Source of the DNA: Spirosoma spitsbergense DSM 19989
GTDB lineage: Bacteria; Bacteroidota; Bacteroidia; Cytophagales; Spirosomataceae
Length of the DNA: 44,077 nucleotides
Assembly: GCF_000374085.1 (NCBI RefSeq)
Contig: NZ_KB893582.1
Location: forward strand, 1-44,077
Direction: 5' to 3'
This document shows positions 7,400 through 16,634 of the stretch, piece by piece. Under the pieces are notes generated by a model, which saw only the letters and a program-made list of their open reading frames with translations, had not been told where the DNA came from and ran no database searches. Every line of letters begins with the position of its first letter. Position 1 is the stretch's first letter. Position numbers and translations under genes: made by a program.

Positions 7400-9013
7400 A
7401 TGCATATACAAACCAGAACATTAGAAAAAACCGATTATCATGACCTGAAAGAGGCCATGATTGAAGTATACAGCAGTATTGGGGGCGACTACTGGACCAA
7501 GGGTTCCATCAATAAACTGCTCAATATCTTTCCCGAGGGGCAATTCTGCGTGGAGGTAGACGGCAAAGTGGTGGCCATTGCGCTGGCCATTCGGGTCAAC
7601 TACGCGGACTTCGGCGACAGCCATACCTACGCCCAGATTACGGGTGGGTACACCTTTAAAACCCACACCGATGAAGGCGATTACCTCTACGGTATCGAAG
7701 TATTCGTCCATCCCGACTTCCGCGATTTACGGTTGGGCAGGCGGCTCTACGATGCCCGCAAAGAACTCTGCGAGCAGTTGAACATCAAGGGAATTCTTGC
7801 TGGTGGCCGCATCCCGAACTACAACAAACACTCAGATGAATTGTCGCCCCGTGAGTACATCGCCAAGGTAAAGCAAAAAGAGATTTACGACTCTACCCTT
7901 ACGTTCCAGCTTTCCAATGACTTCCACGTCCGCAAGGTACTGCGTGGCTACCTGCCGGGCGATACGGAGTCGAAGGAATACGCTACCCTGCTGGAATGGA
8001 ACAACATTTATTACGTTGACGAGAAAGACAAGAAGCCACACACCGACTCCATCATCCGGCTGGGCGTGATTCAGTGGCAAATGCGTTTTTTCAAAAACCT
8101 GGAGGCCTTCTTTGATCAGGTCGAGTTTTTCGTCAATGCCGTGAGCGACTACCGGGCCGACTTCATGGTGTTGCCGGAGTTTTTCAACACGCCCCTGATG
8201 GCCGACTTCAACGACCTGCCCGAGCCCGTTGCCATTCGAAAACTGGCCGATTTCACCGTACCCACCCGCGAAAAACTCTGTCAGCTGGCCATTGCGTATA
8301 ATGTCAACATTGTGGGTGGCAGTATGCCGCTGGTAGACGATGACGGCAAACTCTACAATGTTGCTTACTTGTGTCGCCGGGACGGGTCCTGGGAAGAGTA
8401 CCGTAAAATTCACATCACGCCCAATGAAGTGCGGCACTACGGCATGGTAGGCGGCAACGAAATCCGGGCGTTCGATACCGACTGCGGTAAAATTGGCATG
8501 GTAATCTGCTACGATGTTGAATTCCCCGAACTTGGCCGCATACTGGCGCAGCAGGGTATACAAATTCTGTTTGTTCCCTTCCTGACCGATACCCAGAACG
8601 GATACAGCCGGGTACGGCACTGCGCGCAGGCACGGGCCATCGAAAACGAATGCTACGTGGCCATTGCGGGCTGCGTGGGCAATCTGCCTAAAGTACACAA
8701 CATGGATATCAACTTCGCGCAGTCGGCGGTATTTACCCCCTCAGACTTTCAGTTTCCGACCAATGCCGTAAAAGCCGAAGCCACGCCTAACACCGAAATG
8801 GTGCTCATTGCCGACGTAGACCTGAGTCTGCTCAAGGAACTCCACGAGCAGGGTTCCGTACAGGTGCTGAAAGACCGCCGGACAGACCTCTATGACGTGG
8901 AACTAAAAAAACCGGCCCGCAAAGCCCTGAAGCAGAGCGCCGACCGACCGAAGAAAGCCTCACCCGACAATGACCCGGAAGTAGTGGCCCCGTTGATTGT
9001 AGTGGCAGAATAA
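7400..9013 (+). CDS. Bifunctional GNAT acetyltransferase / carbon-nitrogen hydrolase
   Basis: A 537-residue fusion. Residues 1-200 form a GNAT domain with an acetyl-CoA loop at DLRLGRRLYDARK (about 109-121). Residues about 218-500 are a nitrilase-superfamily hydrolase with the full catalytic set: E260 in LPEFFNTP, K336 in EYRKIHITP, and C370 in GMVICYDVEFPE. Fusions of this type, such as B. subtilis YhcX, are a known family. They are predicted amidases coupled to an acetyltransferase, with uncertain substrate. The protein has no signal peptide and a charged Lys-rich tail. It sits 9 bases behind the threonine aldolase gene and is followed by a strong hairpin terminator. No metabolic link to the aldolase is established. 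Confidence 0.92.
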   Translation: MHIQTRTLEKTDYHDLKEAMIEVYSSIGGDYWTKGSINKLLNIFPEGQFCVEVDGKVVAIALAIRVNYADFGDSHTYAQITGGYTFKTHTDEGDYLYGIEVFVHPDFRDLRLGRRLYDARKELCEQLNIKGILAGGRIPNYNKHSDELSPREYIAKVKQKEIYDSTLTFQLSNDFHVRKVLRGYLPGDTESKEYATLLEWNNIYYVDEKDKKPHTDSIIRLGVIQWQMRFFKNLEAFFDQVEFFVNAVSDYRADFMVLPEFFNTPLMADFNDLPEPVAIRKLADFTVPTREKLCQLAIAYNVNIVGGSMPLVDDDGKLYNVAYLCRRDGSWEEYRKIHITPNEVRHYGMVGGNEIRAFDTDCGKIGMVICYDVEFPELGRILAQQGIQILFVPFLTDTQNGYSRVRHCAQARAIENECYVAIAGCVGNLPKVHNMDINFAQSAVFTPSDFQFPTNAVKAEATPNTEMVLIADVDLSLLKELHEQGSVQVLKDRRTDLYDVELKKPARKALKQSADRPKKASPDNDPEVVAPLIVVAE

Positions 9014-9043
9014 CCAGCCGTTATAAGGCCCTTTAGTCTTTTT

Positions 9044-9084
9044 AGCCGTAAGTTGACTCAATGATCAGCTTGCGGCTTTTTTTT
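9044..9084 (+). terminator. Intrinsic terminator after the GNAT/nitrilase gene
   Basis: A 13-base stem (9044-9056 with 9065-9077) closes with two G-U pairs around an 8-base loop and is followed by a run of eight T. It lies just beyond the plus-strand stop and abuts the end of the convergent DUF819 gene. The T run is on the plus-strand side only. Confidence 0.8.
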
Positions 9085-10237
9085 ACCGTAACACCTCCGC
9101 AACCAGAATACCCAGATACGTACCAAGGGCATTACCAAGCGAACCGACCAGCACGGCAGGCAACTGTAAATCGGGGCGGTTCAGGCTGCGTGCTAAGGCC
9201 AATGCCGACGTAGCGCCACCTACGTTAGCCTGGGAGGCTATATTGACGATATCCCACTCCTGCTTAAACAACACGCCCGCACCGAACAGGATAAGGGCGT
9301 GAACAGTCACCAGCAGTAAAATCATCCCGAACAGGACAACGGCCAGCCGACCGTCGTGCAGCAGCGCACCAATATCGCAGTAGGCACCAATCACGGCCAG
9401 GAAAATATAAATCCCGAACAGGCCCAGCACCCTAATACCCCGCAGTTTATTGACGATCCGGAACTGGGCCAGCACCAGGGCAAATGTGGTTAGCACGATC
9501 ACGAACGGGAGGGAAGGCACCAGAGACGTAATCTGTTTCGAAAGAAATATAGACCCAAATCCCAGGGCAAGCAGAATGGCCAGATCGCCGGGACCAATGG
9601 TTTCCGCATCCGTAAACGGATCGGCTTCGGATGCCGCCGGGTCTACAGTGCTGACAACGGATGGCTGTGGTACAGTTTGTTTGTGCGGGAAGCGTTTTTG
9701 CAAAAAGGGGGGCAGAATCAGTGTAACCACCATCCATAACGCCGACATGATATTGTCCGCAGCGGTAGCGGCCACGAACAGATTTCCTGCTTTCGATACG
9801 CCATAATGCAGGGCTACCGCGTGGTAATTGATACTACCCCCAATATACGTCCCCGTAAACATGCCCGCCAGGGCATAAAACAGCTTTCCTAGGGTTTGCG
9901 GAGCCGCAAAGACCCACACACTCACCAGTACGCCAATAACCGTACCGGCAGACCCCACCAGAAACATGCTCAGCATGGGCAAACCCGCCCTTCGCAGGTC
10001 TTTCAGGTTCACGTTCAGCAGCAATAGAAACAGCGAGAACGGGGCTATATAGCTGAATATACTATCATAAACGGGGGTTTCGGTGGTGGGGATGAGGCCG
10101 AAATTGGCTTCAATAGCGGTTAGAATGATCACTAACAGGGCCGTGCCAATGTGGCTAAAACCAGGCTTTTTGATGAGCCATTCGCAGATAATGACATTCA
10201 GGCAAAGAACAAACAGAATAAAAATGGCGTCGGTCAC
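9083..10237 (-). CDS. DUF819 family integral membrane protein
   Basis: A 384-residue, highly hydrophobic protein with about ten membrane helices. It matches the DUF819/YjcL family: the start FVLCLNVIICEWLIKKPGF, a GTYIGGSINYHAVALHYGV segment around residue 130, and a closing ASQANVGGATSALALARSL and LVGSLGNALGTYLG. The glycine-rich GGSxN and GGxTSA loops occupy related positions in the two halves, like the re-entrant loops of secondary transporters. The substrate is unknown. The middle loop (about residues 185-212) is polar and cytoplasmic-looking. The gene converges on the GNAT/nitrilase gene. A perfect inverted repeat lies 42 bases upstream of its start. Confidence 0.85.
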   Translation of the reverse strand: MTDAIFILFVLCLNVIICEWLIKKPGFSHIGTALLVIILTAIEANFGLIPTTETPVYDSIFSYIAPFSLFLLLLNVNLKDLRRAGLPMLSMFLVGSAGTVIGVLVSVWVFAAPQTLGKLFYALAGMFTGTYIGGSINYHAVALHYGVSKAGNLFVAATAADNIMSALWMVVTLILPPFLQKRFPHKQTVPQPSVVSTVDPAASEADPFTDAETIGPGDLAILLALGFGSIFLSKQITSLVPSLPFVIVLTTFALVLAQFRIVNKLRGIRVLGLFGIYIFLAVIGAYCDIGALLHDGRLAVVLFGMILLLVTVHALILFGAGVLFKQEWDIVNIASQANVGGATSALALARSLNRPDLQLPAVLVGSLGNALGTYLGILVAEVLR

Positions 10238-10278
10238 GAGATGAAGTAGTTAAGCCGGTAAAATATGACTTATTCGGC

Positions 10279-10324
10279 TAACTACACGAATAACCACCAT
10301 TATTAGTGGTTATTCGTGTAGTTA
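10279..10324. repeat. Perfect 19-bp inverted repeat upstream of the DUF819 gene
   Basis: Arms 10279-10297 and 10306-10324 are perfectly complementary around an 8-base loop, CATTATTA. No T run follows on either strand, so it is not a classical intrinsic terminator. It lies between the stop of the unknown lipoprotein gene (10386) and the DUF819 ATG (10237). It could end the upstream transcript, act as an operator, or sit in the 5' leader. Confidence 0.85.
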
Positions 10325-10385
10325 CTACCTCAAAACAGCCGTGCCAGAAGTTTTTTAACGATAATAATTGGTTTGGGTAAGTTAT

Positions 10386-11375
10386 CTAGTACCCAATGTC
10401 CTGCGAAACGTGCAACGGAAGATGCTTTCCAGCCTCAAACGGTTCGTACCGGTACTCGACCGTGTCGGTTCTGTTACCGTTGTAAAAACCACGGCTCGTA
10501 TCGAGAAAGCGTTGCCTGTAGTCTCTCAAGCTCCTACGCCAAACCCTGTCCAGAGAGATTGTATCGATCTCCCGCTTGTTTCGAATATCGGTGGTATAGC
10601 GGTGTATTTCCCGTACAGGACGGTTCCCCCGACCGTATTCATACCGTATTGTATCTGGCCCGTTGGCTATATAGAACCATCCCAAATACATCAGGTCGTA
10701 CCAGGCCAGGGTACGCCTGCCCAGATGATCGTACGCAAACCGATGAGAAAAATAACGAATCGTATCCAGCCGCGAATTTTGGGGCATCTTCATCACATAC
10801 AATCGGTAATGACGGATAAGCTGGCCCTGCTGATTACGCTCCCACCGAATGCTGTCTATCACGGTTGAACGATTTGGTTCGGGAGTGGGCAAGTGGCTAA
10901 CCAGCGTATCGTTCTTTCCAATGTATCTATAAGTATATACTGACGATTTGGGGGTATTCTCACTGCCTGATTTACCCATGTCTGCATCCTCTTTCAACAC
11001 GCGTACCACTCGTTCCTGTACATTGTATTCGAACCGGCGTCTGATTATATTGATGTAGCCCGGCGTCGAACTGTCATTGTGGTAATAATGCGTGCTGGAA
11101 ACTTTTTTCTTGCCAGCATATACATTCCATATTTTCTCATTTGTGCGTCCGAACAGAAAGTCTTCCAGTACTCTATCCTGTTTGTCCAGAAAGGTAGTCT
11201 GTTGCAACTTCCCGTTGTACCATTTGGTACGAACAGTGGCAATCTGCTCCGGGGGTGTAACCACACGCGGGATGGACGAATCGAGGAATGCATCGTTTTG
11301 GCAGCCTGAGTAGCCAATAACCAAAACTGTCAGTACAGGTAGCCACCAATAATGCCGCACCATAGTTTGCCTCAT
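10386..11375 (-). CDS. Predicted lipoprotein of unknown function, beta-strand rich
   Basis: 329 residues with a lipoprotein signal: basic and aromatic start, hydrophobic core, and lipobox GYSGC at about residues 21-25. The mature part has recurring strand-turn units with the pattern aromatic-x-Y/W-x-x-x-x-x-R/G, such as RRFEYNVQERVVRV, IRWERNQQGQLIRHY, HRFAYDHLGRRTLAWYD and IRYEYGRGNRPVREIHRYT. These resemble degenerate YD/RHS-like repeats that wind into beta sheet, but a true RHS shell or toxin domain is absent. The start overlaps the stop of the GDPD gene by 4 bases (ATGA), so the two are translationally coupled. An envelope-facing or binding role is likely; the exact function is not recognised. 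Confidence 0.7.
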   Translation of the reverse strand: MRQTMVRHYWWLPVLTVLVIGYSGCQNDAFLDSSIPRVVTPPEQIATVRTKWYNGKLQQTTFLDKQDRVLEDFLFGRTNEKIWNVYAGKKKVSSTHYYHNDSSTPGYINIIRRRFEYNVQERVVRVLKEDADMGKSGSENTPKSSVYTYRYIGKNDTLVSHLPTPEPNRSTVIDSIRWERNQQGQLIRHYRLYVMKMPQNSRLDTIRYFSHRFAYDHLGRRTLAWYDLMYLGWFYIANGPDTIRYEYGRGNRPVREIHRYTTDIRNKREIDTISLDRVWRRSLRDYRQRFLDTSRGFYNGNRTDTVEYRYEPFEAGKHLPLHVSQDIGY

Positions 11376-12250
11376 TTGTAGATAACCTTCGCCATTTCCA
11401 GAGGCCGGTCGGTACTCATAACATCTGCCCCGTTTTCAACGAACTTCCCGTATACCTGATCGCCTTTGGCTGCGGCCTGTTTGTCCAGGTTACCGAGGGT
11501 TCCCAGAATGCAGGCGATGCCTTTCTGATGCAGAAACTGATATAACTCCTTTGGTGGTTCGGTGACACCCACGAAGGCGACCATCCGGTTGTCGGGAATG
11601 CCCAGCTCGTGCAGGCGGTCGTATTCGGCCTGGTTCCGAATCGTAACGGAAATCATCAGATTCGGGTCGAGTTGGTGGACCAGGGCGGCATCCTTGGCGT
11701 TGTAGGTAATCACGGCCGCATACGCCCCAGCACCAGTTTTTCGAACCATGTTCACCACTTTCGCGAAGGATACGTTGCGCTTCACATCGAGGGTAAATGT
11801 AGCTTTGCCCTCGCCCCAGCGTAGCACTTCTTCCAGCGTCGGTATTTTGTAAGCCGTTACATTCCCCTGGTTATCTTCCAGCCGGTACTGTTGGGTTTCG
11901 GCGTAGGTTTTGTCGATGAGTTTACCCGTGCCGGTAGTGGTTCGGTCGAGGGTGGCGTCGTGCATCATCACCATCACGCTGTCTTTCGTCAGGTCGATGT
12001 CGCATTCGATGATAACGGGATGCGTTGGGGTACCAACCTGTTTCGCTACGTAGGCGAACGACTCGATGCAGTTTTCGGGATAACCCGTCAAATCTCCCCC
12101 ACCCCGATGCACCGATATGAGCGGTAGCCGATTTGGTTGGTAGGAGAAAAAGTCAGTTGCTTTTCCCGTCGACCGATTGGTAGTGGTTTTGGGAGAACAG
12201 GTCATCAGGCCGAAGCCAAGACCAAGAATTAGTACTTGCCTGTAAGTCAT
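11372..12250 (-). CDS. Glycerophosphodiester phosphodiesterase, lipoprotein
   Basis: A 292-residue GDPD-family enzyme of TIM-barrel fold that hydrolyses glycerophosphodiesters to glycerol-3-phosphate and an alcohol. The catalytic set is visible: H48-R49 in SVHRGGG, E59 in YPENCIESF, E82 and D84 in IIECDIDLT, and H97-D98 in MMHDATLDRTT. The N-terminus is a signal with lipobox LMTC (Cys18), which places it in the periplasm or outer membrane. Length suits the family. It is the first gene of a two-gene unit, overlapping the next lipoprotein gene by 4 bases. A likely role is recycling phospholipid head groups, as in other Bacteroidetes. Confidence 0.9.
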   Translation of the reverse strand: MTYRQVLILGLGFGLMTCSPKTTTNRSTGKATDFFSYQPNRLPLISVHRGGGDLTGYPENCIESFAYVAKQVGTPTHPVIIECDIDLTKDSVMVMMHDATLDRTTTGTGKLIDKTYAETQQYRLEDNQGNVTAYKIPTLEEVLRWGEGKATFTLDVKRNVSFAKVVNMVRKTGAGAYAAVITYNAKDAALVHQLDPNLMISVTIRNQAEYDRLHELGIPDNRMVAFVGVTEPPKELYQFLHQKGIACILGTLGNLDKQAAAKGDQVYGKFVENGADVMSTDRPLEMAKVIYK

Positions 12251-12352
12251 ACAATCTGGGTATCTGACGGTTGACGCTGACCAATCAGGGTGCGAATGGT
12301 CATCAGGAACCGTTCCAACAAATCAATTTGTTAATGAAGAGATCTTTCCCGC

Positions 12353-12385
12353 CCTGGCCCTTTTGGCCAGGACGAATCAAAAATA
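12353..12385 (-). promoter_or_regulatory. Possible promoter -7 element and 5' hairpin of the GDPD unit
   Basis: On the minus strand TATTTTTG (12378-12385) matches the Bacteroidetes -7 element, though no clear -33 TTG is placed correctly. The transcript would begin close to a 7-base hairpin, CCTGGCC with GGCCAGG (12353-12359 and 12365-12371, loop CTTTT on the plus strand). This would put a stable hairpin at the 5' end of the leader. The motif is suggestive only. Confidence 0.35.
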
Positions 12386-12409
12386 AGGCAACAACGAATA
12401 CAACGTCTC

Positions 12410-13426
12410 ATGATTCCCTTTTCAATTCTGGATTTATCGCCGATTATCGCGGGCAACACGGCCGCACAGGCGTTTCATAATACACTCAATCTGGCGCAAC
12501 ACGCTGAACAGCTGGGCTATAACCGCTACTGGCTGGCCGAGCACCACAACATGCCGGGTGTGGCCAGTGCGGCTACGTCGGTCGTTATCGGTTACGTAGC
12601 GGGGGGCACCAAAACGATTCGGGTCGGCTCCGGTGGCATTATGCTGCCGAATCACTCCCCGCTGGTCATTGCCGAACAGTTTGGTACGCTGGAATCCCTC
12701 TACCCCAGCCGCATTGATTTAGGGCTGGGCCGGGCACCGGGTTCCGATCAGGCAACGGCTCGTGCGCTGCGCCGGAATGGCACCGGACCCGATACATTTC
12801 CGCAGGATGTGATTGAGTTGCAGAGGTATTTTCAGCCCGACGACTCCAATCAATTCGTTCAGGCAGTACCGGGCAATGGCTTAAATATTCCCATCTGGCT
12901 GCTTGGCTCCAGCACCTTCGGCGCACAGCTGGCGGCTATACTGGGGTTGCCTTACACCTTTGCTTCCCATTTTGCCCCGGCCGAACTGATGCGGGCACTG
13001 CACGTTTATCGGACGAAGTTCAAACCGTCCGCTACACTGGAAAAACCGTACGCCATGGTAGCTACTAACGTTATCGCGGCTGATACCGACGCGGAAGCTC
13101 AGCGACTGTTCACTTCCGTTCAGCAGCAGTTTCTGTACATCCGGCGCGGACAGGCGCGGCAGATGCAACCACCCGTCGATGACCTGACGGACCGCTGGCC
13201 TGCGTATGAACTGGCCGGTATTGAATCGGTATTTCGTTTTTCGGCGGTTGGTTCACAGCAAACCGTTAAGCAAAAACTGGCGAACTTTATCGAACAGACG
13301 CAGGCCGATGAACTGATCATTTCTGCTCCCATCTTCGACCATCAGGCCCGGAAGCATTCCCTCACCCTGACCGCTCAGGTACGGGAAGCACTGGCAGCCC
13401 GGCAGGAAGAACTAGCTGTTGTGTAG
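12410..13426 (+). CDS. LLM-class flavin-dependent oxidoreductase (luciferase-like)
   Basis: The 338-residue product fits the single-chain luciferase-like group often annotated MsnO8/YhbW. It begins with [11 protein letters not shown], followed by [35 protein letters not shown] and [13 protein letters not shown]. The closing part has [19 protein letters not shown] and [14 protein letters not shown]. Such enzymes use reduced flavin and oxygen or F420-like cofactors. The true substrate is usually unknown. No flavin reductase is adjacent. The start at 12410 is preceded by a leader that overlaps the putative GDPD promoter, so the two genes diverge. A pair of strong hairpins follows the stop. Confidence 0.88.
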   Translation: MIPFSILDLSPIIAGNTAAQAFHNTLNLAQHAEQLGYNRYWLAEHHNMPGVASAATSVVIGYVAGGTKTIRVGSGGIMLPNHSPLVIAEQFGTLESLYPSRIDLGLGRAPGSDQATARALRRNGTGPDTFPQDVIELQRYFQPDDSNQFVQAVPGNGLNIPIWLLGSSTFGAQLAAILGLPYTFASHFAPAELMRALHVYRTKFKPSATLEKPYAMVATNVIAADTDAEAQRLFTSVQQQFLYIRRGQARQMQPPVDDLTDRWPAYELAGIESVFRFSAVGSQQTVKQKLANFIEQTQADELIISAPIFDHQARKHSLTLTAQVREALAARQEELAVV

Positions 13427-13442
13427 TTTTCTCAAATGGTAA

Positions 13443-13468
13443 TTATGCATGGCTACGGCCATGCATAA
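13443..13468 (+). terminator. Hairpin with a cUACGg tetraloop after the LLM gene
   Basis: An 11-base perfect stem (13443-13453 with 13458-13468) closes a TACG loop flanked by C and G, the very stable cUNCGg form in RNA. Only A residues follow, so alone it is not a standard terminator. It is likely a 3'-end stabiliser beside the next hairpin. Confidence 0.6.
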
Positions 13469-13471
13469 AAA

Positions 13472-13525
13472 GGCATAAAAAAGGTGGGGTCAGGTTCTCA
13501 AACCTGACCCCACCTTTTTTATGCC
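13472..13525. terminator. Bidirectional terminator, 25-bp perfect stem, between the LLM gene and leuS
   Basis: Arms 13472-13496 and 13501-13525 are perfectly complementary with loop CTCA. The GC-rich core is flanked by A6 on one side and T6 on the other, so it can terminate both the plus-strand LLM gene and the minus-strand leuS gene, which converge here. Confidence 0.85.
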
Positions 13526-13535
13526 ACCGCTACAA

Positions 13536-16481
13536 TTAAATCACCACGTTCACAATGCGTTTTGGCACGACGACAACCTTCTTCGGGGTTTTGCCTTCCA
13601 GCCATTTCTGCACGATTTCGTCGGCCAGCACCTCCCGCTCTATGTCGGTTGGGGCGCGGTCGATGGCGAAGCTGATGGTGGTGCGTACCTTGCCGTTGAT
13701 CTGAATGGGGTACTCAAACGCGTCCTCCACCAGATAAGCCGGGTTGAATACGGGGAACTCCGCTTTCGACAGGCTACCCGGCTCATTGCCCAGAGCCGCC
13801 CAGAGTTCTTCTGTAATGTGGGGGGCGTAAGGCGATAGAATCAGGACTAAATCCTGCAGCACGGCCCGTTTATGGCAATTCAGCGTACTTAGTTCATTGA
13901 CGCAAATCATGAAAGAGCTAACCGACGTATTGAACGAGTAGGCATCAATATCGCTTTCGGTCTTCTGAATCGCTTTGTGTAATACTTTCAATTCAGCCGG
14001 TGTCGCTTCCGGACCGCCGGACCGCTCATCAGTCACGATCCATTGGCTCTCACCAGTTGCACTGTCTTTGTAGAACAGCCGCCAGAACTTACGGATGAAG
14101 CGGTACACGCCATCGATGCCGTTGGTATTCCAGGGTTTTGCCTGCTCCAGTGGTCCCAGAAACATTTCATACAGGCGAAGTACATCGGCTCCGTAGCGTT
14201 CCACAATGTCGTCAGGATTCACGACGTTAAACTTCGACTTCGACATTTTCTCCACCTCCACCCCAACGACATAACGACCATCCGGTTCGGTGATAAACTC
14301 AGCTGATCGGCCACTGCCGTTTTCCGTTAAATCCGGGCGTAGTTTCCTGAACGCGTCAAGGTCAAGCACGTCATTTTCCACGATATTGACGTCTACATGC
14401 AATGGCGTAACCTCCTGACCGTTGAGCTGGTTAAGAGAAACAAAAACGGGGACAACTCCCTCACTTCCCGTTGATTTCAACCGGTAAACAAAATTGCTCC
14501 GGCCCTGAATCATGCCCTGATTAATAAGCTTTTTGAACGGCTCATCCTGCGGTACGTAGCCCCGGTCGTACAGGAACTTGTTCCAGAAACGGCTGTAGAG
14601 CAGGTGGCCCGTAGCGTGTTCGGTACCGCCGATATACAGGTCTACGTTCTGCCAGTAACTGATGGCTTCTTTGCTGGCGAAGGCATTATCGTTCTGCGGG
14701 TCCATGTACCGATACCAGTACCACGACGAACCAGCCCAGCCGGGCATGGTGCTTAATTCGTAGTCGTACCGGGAGCCGTCGCTCTCACGTTTATACTTCC
14801 AGTTCTCAGCCCGGCCTAGGGGTGGCTCGCCGGTTTCAGTAGGCAGGTATTTATCGACAGCAGGTAATTCTAGCGGCAGGTCACTCTCATCAATCAGGTA
14901 CGGTAACAGCTGACCGTTGCTGTCCTCTTTGAAATACACGGGAACGGGTTCGCCCCAATAACGTTGACGGCTGAATACGGCATCGCGCATCCGGAAGTTG
15001 ATTTTACCCTTTCCCAGATCTCCATCCTCCAGCCACGAAATCAGTGCCGGAGTTGCCTGCTGATAGGTCATGCCATCAATAATACCGGAGTTGATGTAGC
15101 GGCCTTCTTTCGTATTGTCCGCCTGCTGGTCAATATCCTTCTGGGCATCCAGAATCGGGATAATGGGCAAATTAAAGTGTTTCGCAAAGTTCCAGTCACG
15201 CTGGTCACCGGAGGGAACGGCCATTACGGCACCCGTTCCGTAACCTGCCAGCACGTAGTCGGCCAGGAAGATGGGGACCTTTTCGTCATTAACGGGATTA
15301 AGGCAGTAGCTACCTGTAAACACCCCCGAAACGGCTTTGGTATCGGCCATCCGGTCGCGCTCGGAGCGCAGTTTAGCGGCATTTACGTAGGCATCCACCG
15401 ATTCTTTCTGCTCCGGCGTAGTCAATGCGGCTGCCAGTTCGTGCTCAGGGGCCAGCACCATGAACGTAACCCCGTAAATGGTATCGACGCGCGTGGTGAA
15501 GACCTCAATATAGTCATTAGGAGTCAGGAGCGAGGAGTGAGGAGGGCTGACGCGAACACCAGAACCCGGATGGCTCCTCGCTCCTTGCTCCTCACTCCTC
15601 ACTACTTCAAATCTTACGCTCGCTCCTACCGATTTACCAATCCAGTTCCGTTGCTGCTCTTTCATGGATTCGGTCCAGTCGATGGTATCCAGACCCGTCA
15701 GCAGACGGTCGGCGTAGGCGGTAATGCGCATCATCCACTGCCGCATCAGTTTCTGTTCAACGGGGTAACCACCCCGCTCAGAAACCCCGTCTTTTACTTC
15801 GTCATTGGCCAGTACCGTTCCCAGGGCCGGGCACCAGTTAACGACGGCATCGGCCAGGAAAGTCAGGCGGTACTTGAGCGTGATGGCGTACGATTCCGTC
15901 TTCGACATCGCGTTCCATTCGGCCGCCGTAAAGGCCGTAACGTCCTCATCGCAAACTGCGTTTACGTCGGTCGTGCCATTCGTGGCAAATTTATGCAACA
16001 GGCTTTCAATGGGTTCGGCCCGGTCGGTGTCCCTGTTGTACCACGAGTTGAACAATTCCATGAAAATCCACTGCGTCCACTTATAATACGATGGGTCAGA
16101 AGTACGCACCTCCCGCGACCAGTCGTAACTGAAGCCGATGTTTTTCAGTTGCTCAATGTAGCGCGTCAGGTTCGCTTCGGTCGTAACCGCCGGGTGCTGC
16201 CCCGTCTGAATAGCGTACTGCTCGGCGGGTAGCCCGAAGGAGTCGAATCCCATTGGGTGCAGGACGTTATAGCCTTTCAGCCGCTTGTACCGCGACACAA
16301 TATCCGACGCAATATAGCCCAGTGGATGCCCAACGTGCAGTCCTGCACCCGATGGGTAGGGAAACATATCGAGTACGTAATACTTAGGTTTAATGGTTAT
16401 TTCTTCCGGTTTAAACGTGTTATGATCATCCCAGAACTGTTGCCAGTACTTTTCAATGGTAGTATGATTGTATTCGGCCAT
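13536..16481 (-). CDS. leuS: Leucyl-tRNA synthetase with an in-frame repeat-derived insertion
   Basis: The 981-residue class I synthetase charges tRNA-Leu. The HIGH-type signature is HVGH at 49-52 in [16 protein letters not shown], and KMSKS is at about 745-749. The CP1 editing domain carries [15 protein letters not shown]. The length exceeds typical bacterial LeuRS. Part of the excess is a segment at residues about 294-321 (with [15 protein letters not shown] and [11 protein letters not shown]), encoded by a palindromic repeat at 15521-15602. It lies just before the conserved TTR-x-D-T-I-Y-G segment, where a short strand turn is expected. The reading frame is intact and all catalytic motifs are present, so the enzyme should be functional. 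The 3' end shares the bidirectional terminator with the LLM gene. Confidence 0.95.
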   Translation of the reverse strand: MAEYNHTTIEKYWQQFWDDHNTFKPEEITIKPKYYVLDMFPYPSGAGLHVGHPLGYIASDIVSRYKRLKGYNVLHPMGFDSFGLPAEQYAIQTGQHPAVTTEANLTRYIEQLKNIGFSYDWSREVRTSDPSYYKWTQWIFMELFNSWYNRDTDRAEPIESLLHKFATNGTTDVNAVCDEDVTAFTAAEWNAMSKTESYAITLKYRLTFLADAVVNWCPALGTVLANDEVKDGVSERGGYPVEQKLMRQWMMRITAYADRLLTGLDTIDWTESMKEQQRNWIGKSVGASVRFEVVRSEEQGARSHPGSGVRVSPPHSSLLTPNDYIEVFTTRVDTIYGVTFMVLAPEHELAAALTTPEQKESVDAYVNAAKLRSERDRMADTKAVSGVFTGSYCLNPVNDEKVPIFLADYVLAGYGTGAVMAVPSGDQRDWNFAKHFNLPIIPILDAQKDIDQQADNTKEGRYINSGIIDGMTYQQATPALISWLEDGDLGKGKINFRMRDAVFSRQRYWGEPVPVYFKEDSNGQLLPYLIDESDLPLELPAVDKYLPTETGEPPLGRAENWKYKRESDGSRYDYELSTMPGWAGSSWYWYRYMDPQNDNAFASKEAISYWQNVDLYIGGTEHATGHLLYSRFWNKFLYDRGYVPQDEPFKKLINQGMIQGRSNFVYRLKSTGSEGVVPVFVSLNQLNGQEVTPLHVDVNIVENDVLDLDAFRKLRPDLTENGSGRSAEFITEPDGRYVVGVEVEKMSKSKFNVVNPDDIVERYGADVLRLYEMFLGPLEQAKPWNTNGIDGVYRFIRKFWRLFYKDSATGESQWIVTDERSGGPEATPAELKVLHKAIQKTESDIDAYSFNTSVSSFMICVNELSTLNCHKRAVLQDLVLILSPYAPHITEELWAALGNEPGSLSKAEFPVFNPAYLVEDAFEYPIQINGKVRTTISFAIDRAPTDIEREVLADEIVQKWLEGKTPKKVVVVPKRIVNVVI
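15521..15602. repeat. Imperfect inverted repeat inside leuS, heptamer (GYGAGGA) arms
   Basis: Left arm 15521-15544 is made of GTCAGGA, GCGAGGA and GTGAGGA units. The right arm, about 15574-15602, is the complement-type array. About 21 of 24 positions pair, around a loop of about 30 bases. The same GYGA-rich design appears in the two cys spacers, with an 8-base period. The insertion keeps the leuS frame and encodes about 27 residues. Confidence 0.8.
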
Positions 16482-16634
16482 GTGTAGTAGAATGGGGAAG
16501 GTACCCCGTTCGATTAATGCTGGAAATAGCCCTTCGGCTAATCAGATTAGTTATCTGTAGTTCGTAAGTTGCAAAAATAGCCGTTTACAAAGACTTTTGC
16601 CTATCGGCCAGTCGATGATTGTCCAAACGCACGA

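Noticed and set aside
7832..8698. 288-codon frame opposite the GNAT/nitrilase gene
   Set aside because: Antisense to catalytic parts of a well-supported gene; no recognisable protein.
14964..16232. Long 422-codon frame on the plus strand opposite leuS
   Set aside because: It is antisense to a conserved leuS gene and has the low-complexity composition of a shadow frame; no domain is seen.
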